Notes: generated by a model not told the origin, from the letters alone. Shown: positions 51,814 through 60,275, numbered from the stretch's first letter. The stretch: 64,000 nucleotides of DNA from Dehalococcoidia bacterium (GCA_030615765.1 JAUWYP010000003.1:62001-126000), one strand, 5' to 3'. Program-made: numbers and translations.

Positions 51814-52320
51814 CTAGGGGGTGCAGTAGCGCTCGATCAACGTCGCCGCCGCGAAAGCTTCGGTTTCCCTGCCCGGAGTAACGGACGCACCTAGCGATAC
51901 CATGCCCGCCGAGGCACACGCGTTGGCGAGAACAGAACCCCCCAGAAGTGGGACGCCCTGACAGTTCTTCCAGAAGAACTCTTCAGACACCGCCGCATCT
52001 ACACCTGTGTGTTCCTCTAACTCCATGTATAGCTTGTGACCCGTACATGTCTCTGACTCTAGATGCGCCGACAAAACGGCGCTGGGGTCTGGACACTGAG
52101 GGCAAACGATGGGCTCTGGGCAGACTGGGCACGTTGGGCAAGGCGTCTCCTCTGGGCAAGGGGTTGGCTCGGGACAGGTTGGGCAGGGCGTAGGCGACGT
52201 TAGCTGCGCTGCCTCGGGGACTGGTGTTGGCGTCGGACTCTCTTCGGCTGAGTTGCTGGAGCCAGTGCAGGCGATGAGGGCGGCGCTCGCGAGCACGGCA
52301 ACAAGGAGCAGCGTTTTCAT
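51814..52320 (-). CDS. Lipoprotein with Cys-Pro repeats
   Basis: The 168-residue protein has a lipoprotein signal peptide (LLLVAVLASAALIAC), then a linker with many CP pairs (PTPCPTCPEPTPCPEE, PCPTCPVCPEPIVCPQCP) of about ten cysteines. The C-terminal 85 residues form an unknown domain with further cysteines. The CPxC spacing could bind metal or form disulfides. Its place in a defence-like island is unexplained. Confidence 0.65.
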   Translation of the reverse strand: MKTLLLVAVLASAALIACTGSSNSAEESPTPTPVPEAAQLTSPTPCPTCPEPTPCPEETPCPTCPVCPEPIVCPQCPDPSAVLSAHLESETCTGHKLYMELEEHTGVDAAVSEEFFWKNCQGVPLLGGSVLANACASAGMVSLGASVTPGRETEAFAAATLIERYCTP

Positions 52321-52670
52321 GACTTACCTCCGTCTCCATCCTTGGCCGCCCCCATCCTACTCGCAGCCGCGAATGTGAGCAAGGGACTTTGCCGCAAGAG
52401 ACCTATGCTGCTGAGGTTCGACCGCGCCTTCGAGCTTCGGCGAGGCGTATGTCTTGCTGGACTATCGTACGGGCCTTTCCATGCGAGCTGGCGATGTAGG
52501 CCCGAAGGGTGGCGTGCGCACGTACGTCCACGGGCGCATTCCACTCGTAGGCGCGAGGACTAACAGGGCCCGGGCTGCCCCGGCCCATGCCCATAGTCAG
52601 ACAATCACTCGGCATTTCCTGTTGTGATACACTGGGCGCAAACAAGTTTCGTTAAGGAATTGCCTGCACC
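52321..52670. other. Intergenic region, no gene recognised
   Basis: About 350 bases separate the divergent lipoprotein and the large membrane protein. The upstream strand for the latter has a GTTGTGATACACT stretch near 52620 but no firm promoter call. No short gene is convincing. Confidence 0.4.
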
Positions 52671-54920
52671 GTGTTAGAAGCCGGACTTGGGCTCGCGGCG
52701 GGCCTTCTCGCCCTAGAGGTGACCTCGCGTGTATTCGCCTGGAAGTGGCTCAGGCGTGGCTCCCCCGCCTTTCGATTCTCCCGGTACGGAGTCCCGCTCT
52801 TCCTTGCCTATGCGCTGACGGTGGGCGTGTCCTTCAGCGAGTTGGCGCTGCATCAACATGTGACCCCAGCCCGCGTGACGGTTGGCACTGCGATATTCCT
52901 CGCTGGCTGGCTGACCCGCTACTCAGTGATGACCCAGTGGTGGAGCATGCGCTCTCTTGCCCCGGCGTCTCGCTACGCCTGGTCCGAGCGTCTCTATCGG
53001 CTTATGCCCGTGCGGCATGCTGGCTACGTTGGTGCGATACTGGAGGCCGCAGGCGTGGCATGCATCCTATCGTCTGTGGCTGGTGCTGCAGCAGCACTGC
53101 TGATCTTGCCCAGCGCGGCACTAGCATCGGCATACTGGCCAGTACGTAGGGCAATGACTTACCACCGGGCACGCGGCCGAGACTACTCCCCGCCAGACGT
53201 TCCAGCCATCGGGATACCCTGGCAGACTGCTGCGGTGCTCTTGGTACCACTTGCCCTGGTCTACCTGTTTGCCGCTTTCCTCACCCGTGAGGTAGAAATC
53301 TTCACCTCCGGCACTGAGACGGGCCGGACCTTGATGCTGTCGCTAGCGGGCGCTCAGGGAACACTAGGCATACTGGCTCTAACGTTGGTCGTCGTGCTTA
53401 TTCAGATGACCACGGCAGCCTATTCCGGCGTATTGGCGAGGACGGTGTGGTTCGACCGGCTCGCTGCCCTGGCTCTGGCATTCCTGCTGGGGTCGATCGT
53501 TTTTGACGTGGTTGTGGTTGCCCGGAGCGATTCCTGGCTGGCCGGCGATATGGCGCGCGCAGGAGCGCTGGTAGATAGCGGTCTCTTCCTTGCCGCTCTG
53601 GCTATGGTCTGTGTGTTGCTCAGCGCTTTGGCCTCCGTACGCATGGTGGCGCCCGAGCGGCTCATGCTACGCGTCCTGCAAGGCCTCGACGCATCACGAA
53701 TAGTCTGGGCGGCAGCGGAATGGCCGTCCCCCTTTGGCCCCCGAAGGCTGGATCCCACCGATCCTATGAGGTCCGTCCAGGCCCTGCTCCGAGAACTGAT
53801 ATCGAAGAGGGATCTCCAGTCACTCCGGTTTGGCCTGGCTCAGCTACGGGAGCAACTGGAGAAATACCGCCACGTTGCTGACGCGGTGTCGGTGCACGGG
53901 TACTGCCATTACTATCTGGGGCCGCTCGTTGATGCTGCTGCAAGCGAAACCGGTGCGGAGGGACTGGAAGAGTTCCTGAACTTCGTCTATTTTCTGAGAC
54001 TACCATCGCCTGAGTGGATCAAAGAGGTGCGCCTGGGCGGCGACGTTGATGGACCGCCCGGGGAACTATTGCTCCGAAAAGTCATTGATGCCGCCATAGC
54101 GAACAACCAGGGCATCATCGCTGGGCGCGGGCTGCACCTGATCGCTGAGCAAGTCCAGAAAGTGCTGCCGCTGCTTCCTCGGCAGGAGGACACGATGTGG
54201 TACAACCCAAGCCACGACTTTTCTATCCAGCTGACGGATGAAGAGAGGCACCGTCTTCAGGACAACGGCGCAAAGATTAGCCTCGTACGGGATCGATACA
54301 TCGGCTATTTTCAGTCGGTGGCTGAGCGAGCGCTCAAGGTACCCTGCGATCTTGCCGCGTGGTATGCCTCAGGCAACCTTTCGAGGCTGGTCACCGAGAT
54401 TTGCCGAGGTGTGGACTCACCGAGAGTTCGTGAACGGTTAATGGGCCGGGCGCTGCATGGACTAGGGGCTGTGGCCGCAGCGGTCTGCGAAGCCGCACGT
54501 CCCGAGGGGCTGAATATGATGGGGCTAGACAGTGCGATGGACGCGTTGGATGCTGAAGATCCCGAGCAGGCTGAAGCGATCGACGCCATTGCTGCTATAA
54601 CTGGTCGAATAGCTCGAAAGCTCGGTCACGAGGGGCTGTTGCGCTATGGGACAGTTTCTGAGGTTGCGATGGTTGGCATCTATGCCGGTGAAAAGCGCCC
54701 ACAGGCCGCGCGGATCCTAGTAGAAGCGATGGGGCACGCACTCCAAGACATGCCGACCACGCCGGGATTTGATCGAAATGATGAGGCGCAGTTCGCCGTC
54801 AAGGAGCTTCGGGAGAGGATTCAGCAGGTCGCTTGGAGAACACGCGGCGAAGGCGCAGAGGAAGTGCAGCAGGCGGCCAAGCAGTTCTTGAAGGCAGGCG
54901 ACGAGAGCAAAGCCCACTGA
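52671..54920 (+). CDS. Large membrane protein with ICMT-like N-terminus
   Basis: The 749-residue protein has about nine hydrophobic helices in the first 320 residues. The stretch SERLYRLMPVRHAGYVGAILEAAGVACILSS near residues 105-135, after TAIFLAGWLTRYSVMTQW, resembles the isoprenylcysteine carboxyl methyltransferase/phospholipid methyltransferase core (RHPxYxG). Residues 170-320 look like a four-helix membrane domain of DUF2254 type. The soluble C-terminal 420 residues are helical and unrecognised. Whether it methylates anything is untested. It is a single gene in the island, transcribed toward the iterons. Confidence 0.6.
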   Translation: MLEAGLGLAAGLLALEVTSRVFAWKWLRRGSPAFRFSRYGVPLFLAYALTVGVSFSELALHQHVTPARVTVGTAIFLAGWLTRYSVMTQWWSMRSLAPASRYAWSERLYRLMPVRHAGYVGAILEAAGVACILSSVAGAAAALLILPSAALASAYWPVRRAMTYHRARGRDYSPPDVPAIGIPWQTAAVLLVPLALVYLFAAFLTREVEIFTSGTETGRTLMLSLAGAQGTLGILALTLVVVLIQMTTAAYSGVLARTVWFDRLAALALAFLLGSIVFDVVVVARSDSWLAGDMARAGALVDSGLFLAALAMVCVLLSALASVRMVAPERLMLRVLQGLDASRIVWAAAEWPSPFGPRRLDPTDPMRSVQALLRELISKRDLQSLRFGLAQLREQLEKYRHVADAVSVHGYCHYYLGPLVDAAASETGAEGLEEFLNFVYFLRLPSPEWIKEVRLGGDVDGPPGELLLRKVIDAAIANNQGIIAGRGLHLIAEQVQKVLPLLPRQEDTMWYNPSHDFSIQLTDEERHRLQDNGAKISLVRDRYIGYFQSVAERALKVPCDLAAWYASGNLSRLVTEICRGVDSPRVRERLMGRALHGLGAVAAAVCEAARPEGLNMMGLDSAMDALDAEDPEQAEAIDAIAAITGRIARKLGHEGLLRYGTVSEVAMVGIYAGEKRPQAARILVEAMGHALQDMPTTPGFDRNDEAQFAVKELRERIQQVAWRTRGEGAEEVQQAAKQFLKAGDESKAH

Positions 54921-55092
54921 ACCGCAAATGGCGTGAGCTTGACGTTGTCAACTGCTTTGAAGCAGAACAGACTCGCGATGCGTGTGCGCTTGTCCACTCA
55001 AGGCCGTACAGGTCCACCCCGTTTAGAATCAGCTAGGGCGTGTTAACAAATGAGCGTTGTGGGGAGAGATCATAATGTGCAAATTAGAGATC

Positions 55093-55246
55093 CATAGATG
55101 GCCAAACTCTCATATAGTACTCATTGACTATCTATGAGTGCTGCAGATATAGCTCAGCTTCATAGATGGCCATCTATGACAGCTTCACAGATAGCGAGAC
55201 TGCATAGATGGCCAAGACTGACGTATGAGCATGTTGGCTATCTATG
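55093..55246. repeat. Iteron-like repeat cluster (candidate replication origin)
   Basis: Seven 12-base sites with consensus CATAGATGGCCA lie in 154 bases. Direct copies are at 55093-55104 and 55203-55214, with a degenerate one at 55185-55197. Inverted copies lie at 55125-55137 and 55235-55246. A back-to-back pair forms the perfect 18-base palindrome CATAGATGGCCATCTATG at 55161-55178. The region is AT-richer than its surroundings. It lies at the 3' end of the RepA-like gene, the last site covering its stop codon. Confidence 0.75.
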
Positions 55247-56282
55247 ACCCCGTGCCCGTCTTGGTTGTCGCAGTGCTGATGCCCTTGCTGGGGAGTACCC
55301 AGGTCCAACGCCCGTCGGGGCCGAAGCCTGTCCTGTCGGAGATCACGCCGAGCGCATCCTTGGCCCGCTGCAGCGTCTTCTCGGCTATGCCCGCCTCCCT
55401 TGCTGCAGCCTGAACCGCTTCGGCCTCGACCGGGCCTTCTGCCAGCAGCTCCTGCAGGAACGTCTTTGCCCTGTCCAGGGCGGAGGGCCCCCTAGCGCCC
55501 TGGTCGGGAGCCAGTAGGTCCGCCTCAGTCAGGGTGCTTTCGCCGCACCAGCGGAAGCCATCATCCGTGATCTCGAAGGCCAGCGCCGTCGGCTTGGGGC
55601 CAAGGTTGCTCTTCAGACAGACTAGCGCACGTTCCCGCTCATCATCAGGGTTGACCCCCACGAGGTGAACTGCCCGCGCGGCTGCGACGTAGGCGATGCT
55701 GCCCTGAGCTCGGTAGATGGCCTTGTCCCGCTGGCCCTTGTTGAGGTGGAGAATGAACAGCAGAGCTACCCCTGTTCGCTGCGCGAGGGCAGCCAGAGCG
55801 CCCAGGACGCTCCGTAGGTCAGCATCGCGGTGGGTGTCGATAGACGTGCCCAAGTAGGCATTGAGCGGGTCGATTATCACCAACGCATAGCTGCCATTGG
55901 CTAGCTCGGTCTCGAGACGGACGAGGTCATCTGGGAGTTGGGGGAAACGCTCCCCGCCGGACCCGCCCTTCACCGCGGTCAGAACTTTCACGCGAGACAG
56001 GTCGGCGCCGATGTCTTCCAGACGAGGGCGTACCGTGTCGGCGAGGTCGTCCTCGGCTGTCAGGAGCAGCACGTTGTCTGCCTCGCGTTTGTCGGCCTCC
56101 CCTGGCAACGGCTCGCCTGTCGTGACCGCCGCGGCGATGGCCAGGGCAAGCCAGGACTTCCCGATACCAGGGTCGCCGACAAGGCCCGTGAGCCGTCCGC
56201 GGGGGATCCGCCCACGCCATAGCCACCGCACCTCCTGCCGCTTCACCGTGTCAAGCGACACGAGGACCGGTTGGAACTCCAT
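55242..56282 (-). CDS. RepA-like (AAA_25) ATPase
   Basis: The 346-residue protein is a RecA-fold ATPase of the RepA/AAA_25 group: GRLTGLVGDPGIGKSWLALAIA (Walker A, near residue 37), VLLLTAEDDLADTVRPRLE, LVIIDPLNAYLG (Walker B) and LFILHLNKGQRDKAIYRAQGSIAYVAAARAVHLV. The C-terminal 100 residues contain a winged-helix-like part (AREAGIAEKTLQRAKDALGV). Such proteins act as replicative helicases or helicase loaders of plasmids and satellites. The start overlaps the Xis-like stop by one base. The iteron-like repeats at its 3' end support an origin role. Confidence 0.78.
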   Translation of the reverse strand: MEFQPVLVSLDTVKRQEVRWLWRGRIPRGRLTGLVGDPGIGKSWLALAIAAAVTTGEPLPGEADKREADNVLLLTAEDDLADTVRPRLEDIGADLSRVKVLTAVKGGSGGERFPQLPDDLVRLETELANGSYALVIIDPLNAYLGTSIDTHRDADLRSVLGALAALAQRTGVALLFILHLNKGQRDKAIYRAQGSIAYVAAARAVHLVGVNPDDERERALVCLKSNLGPKPTALAFEITDDGFRWCGESTLTEADLLAPDQGARGPSALDRAKTFLQELLAEGPVEAEAVQAAAREAGIAEKTLQRAKDALGVISDRTGFGPDGRWTWVLPSKGISTATTKTGTGS

Positions 56283-56479
56283 CACTCGCCCTGCTCCCCT
56301 GCGGCCTCTGCCTGGAGCCGGGCAACCCATTCCTCCAGTGCCTTGGCCTCGACCCTGACGGATTTCCCTATGCGCACCACGGGGATGGAGCCATCGTTAA
56401 TCAACTGGTAAATCTTGGATCTGCCCAATCCAAGCCGGGCACAACAGTCTGGTATGGTTAGCAGCAACTTCGTTTCCAT
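56282..56479 (-). CDS. AlpA/Xis-type excisionase-like DNA-binding protein
   Basis: The 65-residue protein is a MerR-like winged helix of the excisionase/AlpA type: IPDCCARLGLGRSKIYQLINDGSIPVVRIGKSVRVEAKALEEWVARL. A GGAGGTG ribosome site lies seven bases upstream of the ATG at 56479. Proteins of this type serve as recombination directionality factors or activators in integrative elements. It is coupled to the RepA-like gene (TGATG overlap), linking excision with replication. Confidence 0.82.
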   Translation of the reverse strand: METKLLLTIPDCCARLGLGRSKIYQLINDGSIPVVRIGKSVRVEAKALEEWVARLQAEAAGEQGE

Positions 56480-56496
56480 CGTGACACCTCCAGCGC

Positions 56497-56525
56497 TTGA
56501 CAACTATTGCGTTGTGCTCTATGCT
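56497..56525 (+). promoter_or_regulatory. Sigma-70-type promoter for the int operon
   Basis: TTGACA (56497-56502) and TATGCT (56520-56525) are separated by 17 bases. The predicted start is near 56532. It lies in the divergent region between the Xis-like and 227-residue genes and drives the latter and int. Confidence 0.7.
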
Positions 56526-56578
56526 AACAGTGTATCATCGTGGATACGAAGCGTCAATCGATATTGCGCAAGATAACG

Positions 56579-57262
56579 ATGAAGAACAGCAAAGTTACGA
56601 AACGAGCGCGCAAGCGAAACGTGCTCATACCAGTGCTGGAGAGAATCTGGGAGTTGATACCCAAACGCACCAGCGCCAGGGCCATCCGTAAGCAGTTGGA
56701 GGAGGACGTCAACGAGGGGTCCGCCAAGTTCAAGCTGAACGACATCCCTTCCCTGCGTACCGTCCAGAACATCGTGGCTGACCTCAAACCGCCTAAGACG
56801 TCCGACCCGTGGTCGCTGGCTGATGTCGGCACGGATGAGGCAGCGCTGGTGATGCCGGTATGGAGGGAAGTTGTCGACTACACCCAGGGGGAAGTCAGCT
56901 ACCTCACAAAGGCAGAGGCCAAATGGATTGTCAGGATTCGCCGAGTGGCGCCCAAACTGTATCCCGACGGCCTCAGCTTCTGGCACATCTACCTACTAGC
57001 ACGGGAATACGTCCTGCTGACTGACCGGAAGAAGCCAACCACCGGCCCAGACGTCTTCCTCGCCTACGCACCCTGGGAGTCCCTGAAGGCGGCGCTGCTG
57101 TACGAGGAGGCCGTCAGAAATAGACTGATTCCCGCTCGCCTGATACTAGACCTTGGGACCGAAGAGGCTGTCACAACCGAGGAGGACACCAAGGTGCATG
57201 AGGAGAGCATGCACGAGGCCCACGAGGGAGAGGAGGACACCGATGGCCAAGCGAGCCAATAA
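56579..57262 (+). CDS. Hypothetical protein between xis-like gene and integrase
   Basis: The 227-residue protein (ATG 56579; GTG 56540 gives 13 more residues but leaves a leader of about eight bases) is not recognised. The basic start SKVTKRARKRNVLIPVLERIWELIP and ARAIRKQLEEDVNEGSAKFKLNDIPSLRTVQNIVADLK suggest a helix-turn-helix-like N-terminus. The tail is acidic with repeated EE and His. It overlaps int by 20 bases in another frame. A regulatory role in integration or replication is an inference. Confidence 0.65.
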   Translation: MKNSKVTKRARKRNVLIPVLERIWELIPKRTSARAIRKQLEEDVNEGSAKFKLNDIPSLRTVQNIVADLKPPKTSDPWSLADVGTDEAALVMPVWREVVDYTQGEVSYLTKAEAKWIVRIRRVAPKLYPDGLSFWHIYLLAREYVLLTDRKKPTTGPDVFLAYAPWESLKAALLYEEAVRNRLIPARLILDLGTEEAVTTEEDTKVHEESMHEAHEGEEDTDGQASQ

Positions 57263-58363
57263 CGAGGGTTCCATCTACAAGCGGCATGATGGCCGCTGGG
57301 TAGCCAGCATCAGCCTGGACCACGGGCGACGCAAATACCTCTACGGCAAGACCCGCCAGGAGGTAGGGCGTAAGCTCACAGCGGTCCTGAAGGCTCGCCA
57401 GGACGGCCTCCCCATCCTTGGCGAGCGCCAGACCGTGGGCCAGTATCTGGAGGGTTGGCTGGAGAGCGCCTGTCCCTCCCTGCGGCCCAGGACGTGGGCG
57501 CGCTACGAACAGTACCTGCGCCTGCACGCTATCCCTGAGATTGGCAGGCTGTCCCTGGCCAAGCTCGGCCCCCAGCACCTCCAGCGCCTCTACACGAGCC
57601 GCCTGGAGGCCGGCCTGTCCCCTACCAGCGTCGCCCATCTCCACGCTGTTCTGCACCGGGCCTTAGGCCAGGCGGCCCGCTGGGGCCTGGTGGCCCGCAA
57701 CGTGGCCAGCCTGGTGACGCCGCCCCGCGTCAGGCGGCAGGAGATGGCCACCCTATCCCCCGAACAGGCTAGGGCCTTCCTGGACACGCGGCTCAGGGCG
57801 ACCGGCTTCATGCCGTCTACGCGCTGGCCCTGAGCACGGGTATGCGGCAGGGCGAACTCCTCGCCCTCAGGTGGCGGCATGTAGACCTGGAAGCTAGAAC
57901 GGTGCAAGTCAGGGCCACCCTCCAGCGCGCGGACGACGGCTTCACCTTTGCCGAGCCCAAGACGGCCCATTCGCGTCGTCAGGTCGCCCTGACCAAGACA
58001 GCGATTGTTGCCCTGCGCCGCCACAGAGGCCTTCAGCTAGAGGAGCGCCTGCGGCTGGGCACTGCCTGGGAGGACAACGACCTGGTATTCGCCAACGAGG
58101 TGGGGCGGCCGATAGAGGCCACGAACCTCATCCGGCGCTCCTTCCATCCGCTGCTAGAGCGCGCTGGGCTGCCCCGCATTCGCTTCCACGACCTGCGCCA
58201 TACTGCCGCCACCCTAATGCTGGGCCGGAGTGTCCACCCCAAGGTGGTGGCGGAGATGCTGGGCCACAGCCAGATTGCCGTGACGCTAGACCTCTACAGC
58301 CACGTCACGCCGACGATGCAACGCGAGGCCACGGCGGCGCTGGACGCCGTCCTGAGGGGCTAG
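57243..58363 (+). pseudogene. int: Tyrosine site-specific recombinase/integrase, frameshifted
   Basis: The gene would encode about 373 residues. The N-terminal part (SAM-like/core-binding domain, ERQTVGQYLEGWLESACPSLRPRTWARYEQYL) runs from ATG 57243, which has GGAGAGGAGG upstream. It stops at 57831. The catalytic domain continues in another frame with all key residues: Arg in STGMRQGELLALRW, Lys in EPKTAHSRRQV, HDLRHTAATLML, LGHSQIAVT and Tyr in LDLYSHV. The break is at about 57786-57790; removing two bases (CG in ACACGCGGCTC) would restore QGDRLHAVYALAL. Either the integrase is inactive, a sequencing error exists, or the two frames are joined by slippage. Confidence 0.85.
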
Positions 58364-58369
58364 CTCGTC

Positions 58370-58395
58370 CCGGGTTGCTGTCAGAGTTGCTGTCA
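58370..58395. repeat. Candidate integrase arm-type sites, right arm
   Basis: Two copies of GTTGCTGTCA, at 58374-58383 and 58386-58395, spaced by GA, lie 51 bases from attR. The block is identical to 37497-37522 at the left end. It is between the integrase stop and attR. Confidence 0.6.
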
Positions 58396-58446
58396 ACTGA
58401 GGCAAAATCTACCACTGACGATACAGATGGCAGATTCTCATATACA

Positions 58447-58527
<81 letters not shown>

Positions 58528-58589
58528 GCCCTTCGGCTACGCTATTGTAGCGAAGACGCCGAATGGCGGTCAAGGACGCGGCTCTAGAG

Positions 58590-59540
58590 CTAGCGGCGGC
58601 CGCGTTGCTTGCCGGCCATCCTCAGGCGCATCTTCTGCCAAAGCTCCGCCAGCTTGGCGCGGCCGCCGCCCAAGAGCCAGCTTTGCCCCCAGAGGTCGTC
58701 GTACTTACCCGACTTCACCCGCGGGTACTCGGACGCTACCTCTGCACCCATGAGGAGGACCACTGAGCTGAGGTACATCCAGAACAGAAGGGCCAGCACC
58801 GCTCCCAGGGAGCCGTAGACCACATCGTAGCGGCCGAAGTTAGCTAGATAGAAGCTGAAGCCATTCTTGATTATCTCGAAGAAGATGGTGGCGACCAGTG
58901 CTCCCGGCCAGACATCGCCGATCTTGATGGGGGCATTGGGCACGAAGCGATAGAGCACGATGAAGGCCCCGAAAGAGAATATCGCCGGCATCAAGTACGG
59001 TATGGCTCGCCAGAAGAAGGCAGTGTTGCTGGACAGAGGGCCGAGAATGTCCGAGCTGGCCTCCTGGGTCGTGCGCAGGAGCGCCGTGGTGCCGATGGAC
59101 AGCAGGAAGAACACCCCTACTCCGGCCACCATGCCCAGGTCCAGTAGCTTCTGCTTGACAAAATGGCGCGAGGTTTCGATATCCCAGGCTATGTTCAGAG
59201 AGGTGCGGATGGCTCCGAACATGGCGCTGGCCGACCAGGCCAGGCCCAGGAGTCCCACGATGCTCAGGGGGATGCTGATGCCGGCGATGGCGCCTATCGC
59301 CTCCCTCACCTCGTCTCGTCCTTCGTCCGAGGTAAGAGGAATGAACTCTAACACGTCCTCTATCAGGTCTTCTTGGAGGCTGCCGCTCTGGAGGAAGATG
59401 CCGAATATCGACACCATGAAGATAAGCAGAGGGAACAGGGAGAAGAGGGCATAGTAAGAAATGGCGGCCGCCATGTGACTGCAGCGGTCGTCGCCAAATT
59501 CCTGGACAGAGCGAACGGTTAGGATGAGCAGCCTTCGCAC
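58590..59540 (-). CDS. YihY/virulence factor BrkB family membrane protein
   Basis: The 316-residue protein has six hydrophobic helices and the family pattern: HMAAAISYYALFSLFPLLIFMVSIFGIFL, GLAWSASAMFGAIRTSLNIAWDI, and WPGALVATIFFEIIKNGFSFYLANFGRYDVVYGSLGAVLALLFWMYLSSVVLLMGAEV. These proteins are inner-membrane proteins once linked to RNase BN; their function is not settled. The GTG start is preceded by a weak site. A TAGTATACT sequence lies near 59561-59569. Confidence 0.88.
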   Translation of the reverse strand: MRRLLILTVRSVQEFGDDRCSHMAAAISYYALFSLFPLLIFMVSIFGIFLQSGSLQEDLIEDVLEFIPLTSDEGRDEVREAIGAIAGISIPLSIVGLLGLAWSASAMFGAIRTSLNIAWDIETSRHFVKQKLLDLGMVAGVGVFFLLSIGTTALLRTTQEASSDILGPLSSNTAFFWRAIPYLMPAIFSFGAFIVLYRFVPNAPIKIGDVWPGALVATIFFEIIKNGFSFYLANFGRYDVVYGSLGAVLALLFWMYLSSVVLLMGAEVASEYPRVKSGKYDDLWGQSWLLGGGRAKLAELWQKMRLRMAGKQRGRR

Positions 59541-59679
59541 GTTTCTGATGCCTTGCTACTAGTATACTACTGGGCAAGGTGCAGGAGGTACGAAGGGAAA
59601 GGCGAGAACCTCGCTGGAGCGGATGGCTGGTGTACGGGATGGCTGCCTGAACGAAAAGAGCGCCACGAAAAGCGCTCAG

Positions 59680-59766
59680 TTAGGCTGTGACAGCTATCAG
59701 GCCGAGGGCGCTACCCACGAGTCCACCCATCAGGGCAAGCCAGGCACTGCGCCGGAAGCCTGCCAT
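59680..59766 (-). CDS. Possible 28-residue membrane peptide
   Basis: An ATG at 59766 follows a perfect AGGAGG at five bases and opens 28 codons. The product is a single hydrophobic helix with a basic N-terminus (MAGFRRSAWLALMGGLVGS then ALGLIAVTA). It overlaps the 3' end of the zinc-ribbon gene in another frame and would be under the same riboswitch. The strong ribosome site is the main evidence; nothing like it is known to me. Confidence 0.45.
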   Translation of the reverse strand: MAGFRRSAWLALMGGLVGSALGLIAVTA

Positions 59767-59999
59767 ACCATCCTCCTGCCGTCTGAGCCGTTGTCCCGGT
59801 TCAGCGAGAAGCTGCCAGTGAAGGCGGTCTGGCCTTGTGGCCGAAGATGCGTGGGCCCCAGCTCCAGAGGGTCAAACTCGTAGCCACACCCCTCGCAGGC
59901 ATAGAATGGTCCCCACATGTCGGACAGTTCGAATAGAGGACTAGCACAATGGGGGCAAGTTCCCAGGAAGGTCAGCGATGAGTAGCTTATCGACACCAT
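59730..59999 (-). CDS. Small zinc-ribbon protein under a c-di-AMP riboswitch
   Basis: The 89-residue protein has a four-cysteine zinc ribbon: FLGTCPHCASPLFELSDMWGPFYACEGCGYEFDPLELG (CPHC and CEGC). The rest is polar and of low complexity. A GGAGGGG site lies upstream of the ATG. It is the first gene downstream of the c-di-AMP riboswitch and its terminator, so its expression should respond to c-di-AMP, which usually controls cell wall or ion transport genes. The function is unknown; the last 30 residues overlap the possible membrane peptide frame. Confidence 0.65.
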   Translation of the reverse strand: MVSISYSSLTFLGTCPHCASPLFELSDMWGPFYACEGCGYEFDPLELGPTHLRPQGQTAFTGSFSLNRDNGSDGRRMVWQASGAVPGLP

Positions 60000-60056
60000 T
60001 CTTTTCCCCTCCTCCCGGGAGAGTGGTTGTAGGGGAACGGGGCAGACGCGATGGGC

Positions 60057-60085
60057 AAAAACACGCCCGAGACATAGCCTCGGGC
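60057..60085 (-). terminator. Riboswitch expression-platform terminator
   Basis: On the minus strand GCCCGAG (60079-60085) pairs with CTCGGGC (60065-60071) around a seven-base loop, followed by GTGTTTTT (60057-60064). It is a classical intrinsic terminator between the aptamer and the zinc-ribbon gene. Confidence 0.8.
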
Positions 60086-60107
60086 ATACACCCTATCGTG
60101 TAGCGCT

Positions 60108-60275
60108 ATGCCTCTTTCAGTGGCCTACGGGGTTAGCTGACGGGTTCGGGCTGAAAGAGACTACCCTACCTGCCACCGGCAGGATTCACCCCCGGAAATG
60201 GGTCCCCCGTTCCCCGGCTGGGGATTCGGCCCCAGAACCCCTTGCTCTTTACTTTTTGGTAAGTGCGGCGCTTGC
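60108..60275 (-). promoter_or_regulatory. c-di-AMP riboswitch (ydaO/yuaA type)
   Basis: The minus strand holds the hallmark conserved blocks of the ydaO aptamer in order: GGGGTGAATCC (near 60182-60192), GGCAGGTAGGGT, and CCCGAACCCGTCAGCTAACC with GTAGGC (60123-60150). The stem CTCTTTCAG (60151-60160 region) pairs with CTGAAAGAG (60111-60120). The RNA senses cyclic di-AMP and usually shuts off downstream genes when the ligand is present. A promoter lies upstream and a terminator downstream, so the whole switch is intact. Confidence 0.88.

Noticed and set aside
55093-55246. CRISPR array
   Set aside because: Repeats are 12 bases, in both orientations, with irregular spacing and no cas genes; an iteron-like cluster fits better.
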